Below, piece after piece: positions 11,725-19,008 of a stretch of 64,000 nt of DNA. The DNA comes from DASYKS01 sp035995205 (lineage in GTDB: Bacteria > Acidobacteriota > Thermoanaerobaculia > Multivoradales > UBA5704). The stretch spans positions 1 through 64,000 of the forward strand of contig DASYKS010000017.1 in assembly GCA_035995205.1 (NCBI GenBank), read 5' to 3'. The notes under the pieces are model-generated. The model saw nothing but the letters and a program-made list of their open reading frames with translations. It was not told the origin of the DNA and searched no databases. Every line of letters begins with the position of its first letter. Positions within the stretch are counted from its first letter, which is position 1. A program made the position numbers and the translations under genes.

Positions 11725-11925
11725 ATGAGAACCAACATTGTTCTAGACGACGAGCTGATCGCAGAAGCGCTCCGGTTGAGCGGGATCAAGACGAAGAAGG
11801 ATCTCGTCCATGAAGCTCTCCGCGTGTTCGTCGCCTCCCAGAAGCGCAAGAGCCTCGTGGACCTTAGAGGCAAGATCCGGTTCGCACCCGGTTACGACCA
11901 CAAGGCGCACCGGATCGAGTCGTGA
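11725..11925 (+). CDS. VapB-type antitoxin
   Basis: This 66-residue protein starts with the ribbon-helix-helix strand MRTNIVLDDELI typical of MetJ/Arc-type VapB antitoxins. It ends in a Lys/Arg-rich, unstructured tail that would plug the toxin. ATG 11725 follows GGAGGAG closely, which sets the start. The stop overlaps the vapC GTG by 4 bp (GTGA), so toxin translation depends on antitoxin translation. It probably autoregulates its promoter in complex with VapC. Confidence 0.9.
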   Translation: MRTNIVLDDELIAEALRLSGIKTKKDLVHEALRVFVASQKRKSLVDLRGKIRFAPGYDHKAHRIES

Positions 11926-12323
11926 TCCTGGTCGACACCTCGGTCTTGATCGGCTACCTGCGGGGACACCAGTCGTCAACCCTCGATCTTTTCGACCAGA
12001 TCGAGCGCGAACTGGTTTCGTTCGCCCTGCCTGTCGTCTGCTTTCAAGAGGTTCTTCAGGGGGCGCGCGACGAAAAAGAATGGCGGCTCCTTGAGGACTA
12101 TCTGGGCGGCCTCGAAATGGTGTCGGAGGCCGATCCGCAAGCCAGTCACCGAGAAGCGGCCCGGATCTACTTCGATTGCCGGCGTAAGGGGATTACCCTG
12201 CGGAGCACGATCGACTGCCTGATCGCGCAGATCGCGCTCGAGCAAGGCGCGACACTCCTCCACGACGACAGCGATTTCGAGCTGATTCGCAAGGTCCGAC
12301 CACTTCAAACCCTGCACGGGTGA
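11922..12323 (+). CDS. VapC-type PIN-domain toxin ribonuclease
   Basis: The 133-residue PIN domain shows the acidic metal-binding residues in order: D5 in MILVDTSVLIGYL, the Glu in CFQEVLQG, the Asp in STIDCLIAQIAL, and the Asp pair in LLHDDSDFELI. VapC toxins are magnesium-dependent endoribonucleases that cut tRNA or rRNA. The GTG start at 11922 overlaps the antitoxin stop. Length and all active-site positions look intact, so the module is probably functional. Confidence 0.92.
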   Translation: MILVDTSVLIGYLRGHQSSTLDLFDQIERELVSFALPVVCFQEVLQGARDEKEWRLLEDYLGGLEMVSEADPQASHREAARIYFDCRRKGITLRSTIDCLIAQIALEQGATLLHDDSDFELIRKVRPLQTLHG

Positions 12324-12333
12324 GCGCCTCCCC

Positions 12334-13656
12334 TCACTCCTCCCAGCGGAACCGATTCCAAGCGATCGCGCCGAAGATCGCGGCGGACAGGAGCAAGACG
12401 CCGACCGGCGCGAGCGCCCCTTCGAATCCCACGCCGCGCCAGGTCATGGCGTCGAAGCCGTCGACCGCCCAGCGGGTGGGGGTGACCAGGGTCGCCGTCT
12501 GGAGCCATTTGGGGAAGACGAAGGAGGGGACCCAGGCGCCCCCGAGCATCACCAGCAGCAGGACGGCGAGCATCGATATGCCGCGGGCGGCCTGAGGGGT
12601 TTTGCCCAGCGAGGCGATCATCAGGCCGAACGCGGCGGCCATCAGGGCGAAGGCGATTGCCACGGCGACGAAGCCTGGGAAGCTGCCGGAGATCCGGACC
12701 CCGAAGACCACGAAGGCGAAGAGGAACATCACCGCGAAGGTGAGAAGGCCGAGGGTCGCCGCCGCGAGCGCTTTGCCCAGGAGCAGCATGCCGCGTGAGA
12801 CGGGGGCGCCGCGCAGCCGCTTCCAGATGCCCTTCTGGCGTTCGAGCAGGATCGCCACCCCTAGATCGATCGCGGCGAACAGGACGAACTGCACCCCCAT
12901 GCCGGCGAAGGAATGGGCGTAGCCGTTGTATTTCACCCCCTCGCCCGAGGTGACCTCTTGGGCCGAGATGTCGAACGGCATTCCCAGGCCGCGCCTCGCC
13001 GTGTTCGGGGCTCCTTCGGCCGCCGGTTCGCGCGCGCGGCGGTTCATGTCGAGCGCCCCGGTCAGCAGCTTGCGCAGCGACTCCTGCTCCTCGCCGGACA
13101 TTCCCGGATTGGGCTTCTCCAGATCGCGCAGCTGCTCGCCGAGCATCTTCTCGCCCGTCGGGCCGTTGAACGCCTCCGCGCTCACCGCCTCCATGGCGTG
13201 CTGGGTGAGCATGCCGCGCACCATCGCCAGCTCGCCCACGTGCGAAGGATCGTGGAGCAGGCCGACGACCGGCTTCTTCGCGCTCGGGTCGAACAAGCTG
13301 CGCGCCGCTGCGTCGCCGAAACCTTTCGGCAGGACGACCGCCACCGCGGCCTTGCCTTTCCGGACCGCTTCGCGCCCCTCTTCGAGCGTCGCCGGACGGA
13401 CCGCAAGGGAGGGATCGCCGCCGAGCCCCGCGATCACCGCGCGCGACAGGGTCGTGCCGTCCTGGTCGATCGCGCGGATCTCGATCTTGCCGGTCTCCCG
13501 ATCTTTGTCGCCGTTGCCGCCGAACAGGTAGCCGAAGAACGACCCGATGGCGATCGGCACGACGAACGTGAGCACCATGGCGCGACGATCGTGGACGAAG
13601 ATCTGCAGATCCTTGCGGATCAGGGCAAGCAGCGCGGGGAGGTTCCCATTCTTCAT
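12334..13656 (-). CDS. ABC-2 type transporter permease
   Basis: This 440-residue protein has one N-terminal transmembrane helix (FVVPIAIGSFFGYLFGG), a large extracytoplasmic loop of about 200 residues, and a cluster of five to six C-terminal helices, the layout of ABC-2 exporters of the YhhJ/drug or lipid type. The ATG at 13656 overlaps the upstream ATPase stop as ATGA, so the two form an operon and one complex. The extra N-terminal open frame before this ATG is not supported. Substrate is unknown. Confidence 0.9.
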   Translation of the reverse strand: MKNGNLPALLALIRKDLQIFVHDRRAMVLTFVVPIAIGSFFGYLFGGNGDKDRETGKIEIRAIDQDGTTLSRAVIAGLGGDPSLAVRPATLEEGREAVRKGKAAVAVVLPKGFGDAAARSLFDPSAKKPVVGLLHDPSHVGELAMVRGMLTQHAMEAVSAEAFNGPTGEKMLGEQLRDLEKPNPGMSGEEQESLRKLLTGALDMNRRAREPAAEGAPNTARRGLGMPFDISAQEVTSGEGVKYNGYAHSFAGMGVQFVLFAAIDLGVAILLERQKGIWKRLRGAPVSRGMLLLGKALAAATLGLLTFAVMFLFAFVVFGVRISGSFPGFVAVAIAFALMAAAFGLMIASLGKTPQAARGISMLAVLLLVMLGGAWVPSFVFPKWLQTATLVTPTRWAVDGFDAMTWRGVGFEGALAPVGVLLLSAAIFGAIAWNRFRWEE

Positions 13657-14606
13657 GCGTCGCGGAGCCTCCGGCCGGTCATGTGAAGGAAGACGGCTTC
13701 GAGATTCCCGCGCTCGCTCGCGAGATGCCCGGCGGTAGCGCCGTGCGTCGTGAGCCACCCGAGAACGGCGGCGGTCCCGGCCGGTAAGTCGGAGAGGGCG
13801 ACCGTCAGTCGGCCGTCCTCGAACGACGGCTCGGCCTCTTCGGCCACTCCGGCCAGGGCTTTGAGCTCCGCGAGCGGCAGCTCAGTTACTCCTTCGACCT
13901 CCACCCGCAGCCGGTTGCTCGCCGGGAGCATCTTGAGCAGCTCGCGGAGCGTGCCTTCGGCGATCACCTGGCCGGAATCGACGATCGCGATCCGGTCGCA
14001 CAGGCGCTCGGCCTCTTCCATGTAATGGGTGGTGTAGAGAAGGGCCTTCCCCCGCCGGCGCAGCTCCTCCAGGTTGTCGAAGATCGCGTTGCGGCTCTGC
14101 GGATCGACCCCCACGGTTGGCTCGTCGAGCAGCAGAACGGCCGGATCGTGGAGCAGCGCGCCCGCGAGATTCAACCGCCGCTTCATGCCGCCGCTCATGG
14201 TCTTCACCAGATCGCGCGCCCGGTCGGCCAGACCCACCAGCTCCAGCGCCGCGCCGATGGCGGATTCGAGCGCCGCCCCGCCCAGCCCATACAGCGCGCC
14301 GAAGAAGCGGAGGTTCGCGAGCGCGGACAGCTCGTCGTAGAGCGCAATCTCCTGCGGCACCAGGCCGATCTGCCGCTTCGCCGGATCGGCGTCGCCCGAG
14401 ATCGCCCGGCCGCCCACGAGGACCGTACCCGCATCCGGTGGCAAGAGGCCGCAGAGCATCGAGACCGTCGTGGTCTTCCCCGCGCCGTTCGGCCCGAGCA
14501 GGCCGAAGATCTCCCCCGGCGCAAGCGCGAGCGTCACCCCGGCGACGGCCGGTCGGCCGCCGTAGGACTTCGCGAGGTCGCGCGCTTCGAGGAGCGGTGC
14601 GGTCAT
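13653..14606 (-). CDS. ABC transporter ATP-binding protein (exporter, DrrA/CcmA-like)
   Basis: This 317-residue ATPase has Walker A GPNGAGKT (38-45), signature MSGGM (137-141) and Walker B LLLDEP (158-163), plus a C-terminal regulatory region of about 100 residues like that of DrrA-type export ATPases. It pairs with the overlapping ABC-2 permease downstream and should power export across the inner membrane. The start ATG 14606 faces a 1-kb gene-free region that contains a 21-bp tandem array about 300 bp upstream. Confidence 0.92.
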   Translation of the reverse strand: MTAPLLEARDLAKSYGGRPAVAGVTLALAPGEIFGLLGPNGAGKTTTVSMLCGLLPPDAGTVLVGGRAISGDADPAKRQIGLVPQEIALYDELSALANLRFFGALYGLGGAALESAIGAALELVGLADRARDLVKTMSGGMKRRLNLAGALLHDPAVLLLDEPTVGVDPQSRNAIFDNLEELRRRGKALLYTTHYMEEAERLCDRIAIVDSGQVIAEGTLRELLKMLPASNRLRVEVEGVTELPLAELKALAGVAEEAEPSFEDGRLTVALSDLPAGTAAVLGWLTTHGATAGHLASERGNLEAVFLHMTGRRLRDA

Positions 14607-14904
14607 GGCTCAATGGAATGAGTGAACGGAGACTACTACGGAGCGGGGGCGATCGACGGTTCTCCCTTCCGCGGCAGTCGCTGGCGGCATACGTCCACCG
14701 GTGCACCGAGCCGGGAGATGCATTTCGGCCCCCCGAACACCGCTGTGCCATCCGCGTGAAGCGGTATGAGCTCCCCGATCACCTGTCGTTCGAAGGGAGG
14801 CGGGGCCCGCGCGACGCGGGCCGGTAGGGAGTAGAACCGAAGCGGAGGTACTCCGCGCGCGCCAACCGTTCCTCCGGTTCCCAGCGGCCGGCCTCCCGAG
14901 CGGC
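14607..14904. other. Gene-free stretch with one GC-rich hairpin
   Basis: No supported gene is seen in these 300 bases. An 8-bp perfect stem GGCCCGCG/CGCGGGCC (14804-14811 with 14815-14822, loop CGA) is the only clear structure. The leader and promoter of the ABC exporter operon should lie here, but no convincing -35/-10 pair was found by eye. Confidence 0.4.
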
Positions 14905-15324
14905 GCAACGCTCCTCCCGGCCGGAGGAGCAGTCCGCGTCATCTCCGGAATTGTCCCTTGGTCTAAAGGAATGCTCCTCGGCCTTGACGGAATGATCCTC
15001 TGGAGTCCAGGAAGATTCCTAGAAGCCTCAGGAACACTCCTAGCGGTCACGGGAAGATTCCGCTGGTTCTCAGGAACGTTCCTCGTAGCGCCAGGAATGT
15101 TCCTCTAGACCTCGGGGACGTTCCTCTGGAATCCAGGAGTATTCCTCTGGACCTCAGGAAGGTTCCTCACAAACCCAGGAACGTTCCTCTGGACTTCCGG
15201 AACGTTCCTCTGGACCTCAGGAACATTCCTCTGGAGTGCAGGAATACTCCTGCGGCTCACCGGACTGCTCCTGCCGGTGCCAGGAGTATTCCGCGCGAGT
15301 TCCGGACCCTTCCTCTGGGCGGAA
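14905..15324. repeat. 21-bp tandem array, about 20 degenerate copies, palindromic GGAACGTTCC core
   Basis: Units start every 21 bp without a break: clear copies at 14947, 14968, 14989 and so on to 15304, with weaker copies at 14905 and 14926. The consensus is the palindrome GGAACGTTCC followed by TCTGGAC and a more variable CTCA-like end. Two units (15178 and 15199) carry the palindrome intact and adjacent; others change one to three bases, often symmetrically. Spacing never varies. Read on the minus strand a unit would encode EVQRNVP, but a TAG near 15110 and other stops break that frame, so a protein product is unlikely. Twenty-one bp is two helical turns, so all cores face the same side of the DNA. 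Confidence 0.9.
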
Positions 15325-15617
15325 GGAGTTGTGGGGAGGGCCTACTCACCGGTACTCCCGGCCGGCAAACCGGTGATCGGACGCGCGTACAGAGTGCCTG
15401 CGCCCGCCCCACCAGTCGCCGGGTGTCTCACCGGGGTGCGCGCAAGCCGAAACGTCCGTTCATCCGCCGCCGCGGCGCGCGCGTAGAGGTCGAAAGTGCG
15501 AGATTTCCCCGCCCCACGCCTCCTAGGAGTCTGACATGAGAACCGCTTGCCTGCGAAAGCTCACCCTCTCCCGCGAAAGCCTCGTCCACGGTTGAACGAG
15601 GGCCCACGCGGCGCCCC
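15325..15617. other. Gene-free stretch after the array
   Basis: About 290 bases between the last clear 21-bp unit and the stop of the AhpD-like gene. A degenerate further unit may begin at 15325. Otherwise no gene, hairpin with T-run, or repeat is evident. Confidence 0.4.
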
Positions 15618-16184
15618 CTACTCCCGCCCCACCCCCAGCGCATCCGCCACCCGGTTGATGTAGTTGAACCAGGAGGCAATGAGGGTGATTTGCAGGATCC
15701 CCGTGTCGTCGAAGCCGTTCTCCCGCAGGCGGTCGTGATCGGCGGGGCCGATTGCGGTCGGGTCGCGGGTGATTTGTACGACGAAGTCGAGCATTGCGCG
15801 CTCGGCCGGGGTGATCGGTGCTTTGGTGTAGTCGTCGTCGAGCGCGGCGACCAGGGATTCGTCCAATGTGACGCGACGCAGAAACTCTGCGTGAGATGTC
15901 ATTCAGTAGCGGCAGCGGTTGACGGTCGAAACCACCGTCGCAATCATCTCGTGCTGTCTTCGCTCGAGCGGCAGGTCGGGGGCCATCATCGCTCCGAACG
16001 CCGCGAAGGAATGGAGGAGCGCGTCCGGAATCAGGCTGTGCGAGGCGACGATGCCTTGGGCGCCTGAGGAGGTGGGTGTGGCGGGGGTCGCGTATTCGAT
16101 CGGGTAGAGAGAACGCTGCGCGGCCATCGCTTGGCGGAGCCGGTCGTCGGCTTCCGCTTCGGGGATCGTTCGAATCCAGGTCAT
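15618..16184 (-). CDS. AhpD-like peroxidase-related protein, candidate selenoprotein with in-frame UGA at the catalytic Cys
   Basis: Two abutting open frames in the same phase (16184-15906 and 15902-15618) are joined by one TGA at 15905-15903. Read through as selenocysteine they give a 188-residue protein of the carboxymuconolactone decarboxylase/AhpD fold. The motif E-x11-C-x2-U-x3-H then matches the AhpD relay E-x11-C-x2-C-x3-H exactly (HEMIATVVSTVNRC, RY, U, MTSH), with Sec replacing the second, nucleophilic Cys. The second half keeps family features such as WFNYINRVADALGV, so it has not decayed. AAGGAGG precedes ATG 16184 at good spacing. A hairpin with a G at the start of its loop lies at bacterial-SECIS distance after the UGA. 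It follows the mutS-like gene by 25 bp on the same strand. The alternative is a simple nonsense mutation. Confidence 0.8.
15876..15905 (-). promoter_or_regulatory. Candidate bacterial SECIS element
   Basis: On the coding strand the UGA (15905-15903) is followed by a perfect 7-bp stem ACGCAGA/TCTGCGT (15892-15886 with 15882-15876) closing a GTT loop. Seventeen nucleotides separate the UGA from the loop G. Bacterial SECIS elements lie inside the reading frame just after the UGA, with a G at the first or second loop position and roughly 16-37 nt spacing. This hairpin meets those rules. SelB binding is inferred. Confidence 0.65.
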
Positions 16185-16209
16185 GGGCGGTCCTCCTTCG
16201 GGGACGATT

Positions 16210-18123
16210 CTAAACCGGTCGCTCCGGTCCCAGCCCCACTATCGCGAGCAGCTTGAGCGCGTTGGTGGTCGGCGCCACTCCTTCCCGCAGCCGGTAGTCG
16301 AAAGTCATCGCGGTTTCTCCGTTGCGATCTTCGAAGCTCTCGCGGAAATGGACGATGTGGGCGACTTGGGCCAGCTCGGGCAGCTCGGCGAGGGCGAGGT
16401 CGTGGGTCGAGATCGCGCCGATCGATCCCGCGGCGAGCAGGCGGAGCAGGATCTCTCGCACCGCGATCTGGCGCTCGGCGCTGTTGGTGCCGCGAAGGAT
16501 CTCGTCGAGGAGATAGAGGAGCGTCCGTCCCTCTTTTCGCGCGGCCTCCGCTTGATCGACGATGCCGCGGATGCGTTGCAGCTCGGCCAAGAAGAACGAA
16601 ACGCCGGAAGCGAGCGAATCCTCGACCAGAATGCTGGTGCCGAGCGTCACCGGCGGCAGAGAGAGGGAACGAGCGGCGACCGGTCCTCCAGCCTGGGCGA
16701 GGACGACGTTGACGCCGATCGATCGGAGCAGCGTGCTCTTGCCCGACATGTTCGAACCGGTCACGAGCAGGAAAGTCCCCGGCGGGCCGACCGCGACGTC
16801 GTTGCCCACGCGCTCGGCGTCCGACAACAGCGGATGGCCGAGATCGATCGCGCGCAGCGTTGGGCGGGCCTGCGGCGTTTCGCCTGACGGCTCCGTGGTC
16901 TCCGAGATCTCCAGGATCTCGGGAAAGGTCCACTCCGGCTGATCGTGCGCCAGCGTGGCGAGCGTGGCGAGCGTTTCGATCTCGCCGAGCGCAGCGAGCC
17001 AGCCGCGCGCGCGGGGTCCGGCGCTCACCTGCCAACGTTCGAGCCGTTCGAGCGCGTGGAAATCCCATAGGAACAGGCTCTGCAGCACGAAATGGGTGGG
17101 GGCCGAAAGGCGGACGTCGGCGAGAGCCAGGCGGCGGCGGAGCAGATCGATCTGCCGGTAGGCGGAAACGCCTTCGGAGGTCGTCGCTTCGATCAGAGCG
17201 ACGAGCTTGGGCGATTTGTAGCGCAGTCCTTCGAGCCGGCGGAAGAGCGCGGCATAGCTCACGAAATCTCGCTCGCGGGCGGCGACCTTGTCGAACGTCG
17301 CGTGGAATGGCTTGGCGACCGCGAAGGAGAACGCGAAGTTTGCGACCGGCAGGATCGACCAAACCGAAAACGGCACCGGTCCCCAGATCACGAACCCGAG
17401 CAGGACGACCGTGGCGACCGCCGAAAGCCGGGCCAGGTTCAGCAGCAGCGGTCGGCGGAGCAGCCAGGGCTCGCCTTCCGCCCAGCGAAGGAACGGCTCG
17501 ATGTCGGGGTTTGCCTCGTCCATCGTCCGCGCTTCCAGCTCCAACGCCTGGCGCAGCTCGATCTCGGGCGCCAGCTCGCGCACCGCCTCCTGGCGGGTGC
17601 GGATCTCGGAAGGCTCCGCGGGCGCCGAGAGCCAAGCGACGAGGGTCTGCCGGCCCGGCGGGGTGCGCGCGGTTCCGAGCAGCTGGCCGAGCGAGGCGCG
17701 GCCGAACAGGCCGAGATCTCGCGCGAGCGGCGATTCGGTCGCCGGCAGGTTGGGGAGAGGCAGGGCGTTCCAATCGCGCGCGAGCCGGGCCAGCGCCTCC
17801 GCCTGGATCTTCACCAGCTCGGTCCGCCGCTTTTCTTCGCGGATCACCTTCTCGTGCGTTCCGAGCAGACCGAGGAAGACCGCGAGCGATACAACGGCGC
17901 CGCCGATCGGCAGCCGAAGCGTCCAGGGTTCCGAGGCCATGGCCACGACGGCAATCAGACAGCCGACGAACACGAGCGCGGCGATCAGGCGGGCGATTGA
18001 GAAACGGAACGAGCGGCGCGCGAAGCCCTTCTCCTCGGCGCGAAAACGCTCGCGGCGCGCGGCGTAGAGTCCGGGGAGGGCGGAAGCGGGAGAAGGGGCG
18101 GGCTGCGGCTTGGGGGCGCTCAC
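16210..18123 (-). CDS. Membrane-anchored MutS-family ATPase (no mismatch-recognition domain)
   Basis: The C-terminal half is a MutS ATPase with Walker A GSNMSGKST near residue 458, Walker B LLYLLDEI and a following RGTNSAER and STHD motif set. The helical clamp/lever domain lies before it. In place of the mismatch-binding domain there are two hydrophobic hairpins (about residues 43-88 and another near 220-265), which place the protein at the membrane. It is therefore not a classical MutS or MutS2, and its role is unknown. A GTG start (18123) is chosen because the longer ATG at 18171 would overlap the start codon of the divergent gene. The selenoprotein candidate follows on the same strand. 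Confidence 0.8.
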   Translation of the reverse strand: MSAPKPQPAPSPASALPGLYAARRERFRAEEKGFARRSFRFSIARLIAALVFVGCLIAVVAMASEPWTLRLPIGGAVVSLAVFLGLLGTHEKVIREEKRRTELVKIQAEALARLARDWNALPLPNLPATESPLARDLGLFGRASLGQLLGTARTPPGRQTLVAWLSAPAEPSEIRTRQEAVRELAPEIELRQALELEARTMDEANPDIEPFLRWAEGEPWLLRRPLLLNLARLSAVATVVLLGFVIWGPVPFSVWSILPVANFAFSFAVAKPFHATFDKVAARERDFVSYAALFRRLEGLRYKSPKLVALIEATTSEGVSAYRQIDLLRRRLALADVRLSAPTHFVLQSLFLWDFHALERLERWQVSAGPRARGWLAALGEIETLATLATLAHDQPEWTFPEILEISETTEPSGETPQARPTLRAIDLGHPLLSDAERVGNDVAVGPPGTFLLVTGSNMSGKSTLLRSIGVNVVLAQAGGPVAARSLSLPPVTLGTSILVEDSLASGVSFFLAELQRIRGIVDQAEAARKEGRTLLYLLDEILRGTNSAERQIAVREILLRLLAAGSIGAISTHDLALAELPELAQVAHIVHFRESFEDRNGETAMTFDYRLREGVAPTTNALKLLAIVGLGPERPV

Positions 18124-18169
18124 CCGCGGATGGTAGCGGTTTTGGCTGACCCGGATAAGATCGAAGCCC

Positions 18170-18898
18170 ATGCTCTTCGCCCTGCTCGCCCTCCAGGTCG
18201 CCGTCGCCGAACCCCCGCCGGACCCCGCGCAACCTCCGCCTCCGGAGGTCGTTTGCCCCTGTCCGCGACGGGTGGTAGGTGGGTCTCCGGAGCCGCCTCT
18301 CGCGATGACGAAGGATGCCGTGGGATTGCCCGTCCTGGTCGCCTGCGGCGACCTCTCCGAACGCCTGGCTCCCGATCGGGCGCGGGCCGAGGAGGTCGCG
18401 GTCTACGCCTGCGGCACGGCGGAGCCGGTCCTCTCGCTCAGCCCGCTGGATGCCGCCGAGGTGCATGAGGTGCCCGGGGGGGTGGAGGTCTTGGAGCTCG
18501 CGCCCTGGCCGTTCGGCAAGGGGGGCGAGTCGATCGACGTGCCGATCTGGAAGAACACCGTAGCGCTCTTTCCCGATCTCGGTCCGCGGGTCGAGCGGAC
18601 CTTCGCGTTCGTGCCGCCGCAGCTCTCGGCCCAAGAGATCCACGCCGCGGTCGAGGATTACGCGCGCTGGCTGCGCAAACCGGACGCGTTCGAGGAGCCG
18701 GAAGCGATGGTCGGCCGCCTGCTCGCCGCGGCACTCTCCGGCAACGCCGAGGCGCGCCACGCGCTTTCCAGCTGGAACGCCGAGACACGGGTCGACGACG
18801 ACCTCGCCGAGATCTGGACCGACGCTTCGCAGCTCTACCAGGAGTACGCCAAGGCTACGGGCAAGGTGCCAGTGTTGGAGGGGAAGGGGAAGAGGTAA
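18170..18898 (+). CDS. Hypothetical exported protein
   Basis: The 242-residue product begins with a short hydrophobic segment (MLFALLALQVAVA) that may be a signal peptide, then a Pro-rich stretch and two close Cys pairs (VVCPCPRR and later ACG). The rest is acidic and mostly helical near the C-terminus. No family is recognised. It is divergent from the MutS-like gene and followed directly by a long imperfect hairpin. Confidence 0.6.
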   Translation: MLFALLALQVAVAEPPPDPAQPPPPEVVCPCPRRVVGGSPEPPLAMTKDAVGLPVLVACGDLSERLAPDRARAEEVAVYACGTAEPVLSLSPLDAAEVHEVPGGVEVLELAPWPFGKGGESIDVPIWKNTVALFPDLGPRVERTFAFVPPQLSAQEIHAAVEDYARWLRKPDAFEEPEAMVGRLLAAALSGNAEARHALSSWNAETRVDDDLAEIWTDASQLYQEYAKATGKVPVLEGKGKR

Positions 18899-18980
18899 AG
18901 GGACCTAAAGGACTTCAAGGACTGCAAGGACGAAAACCCGGAGGATGTCCTTTAAGTCCTTACAGTCCTTTAGGTCCCTT
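18898..18980. repeat. Long imperfect inverted repeat (about 34-bp arms) with internal AAGGACT repeats
   Basis: The left arm 18898-18931 and right arm 18947-18980 pair over about 34 bp with few mismatches, around a 15-nt loop. Each arm itself contains three spaced copies of AAGGAC. The hairpin starts at the stop codon of the upstream gene and ends 28 bp before the rseP start. It may terminate transcription or stabilise mRNA, or be a dispersed palindromic repeat. It has no T-run. Confidence 0.75.
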
Positions 18981-19008
18981 GTCCTTTCCTGATACCGTAC
19001 AGACAGCC

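Noticed and set aside
14905..15324. CRISPR array
   Set aside because: Repeats are directly tandem at 21 bp with no unique spacers, units are degenerate, and no cas genes are in the window.
15903..15905. Reading the AhpD-like gene as a simple pseudogene
   Set aside because: Not excluded, but exact placement at the catalytic Cys, a SECIS-like hairpin and no other damage make selenocysteine the better explanation.
16181..18760. 859-codon minus-strand frame overlapping the MutS-like gene
   Set aside because: Arg/Pro/Ala-rich out-of-frame translation typical of high-GC DNA; the neighbouring frame encodes the MutS ATPase motifs.
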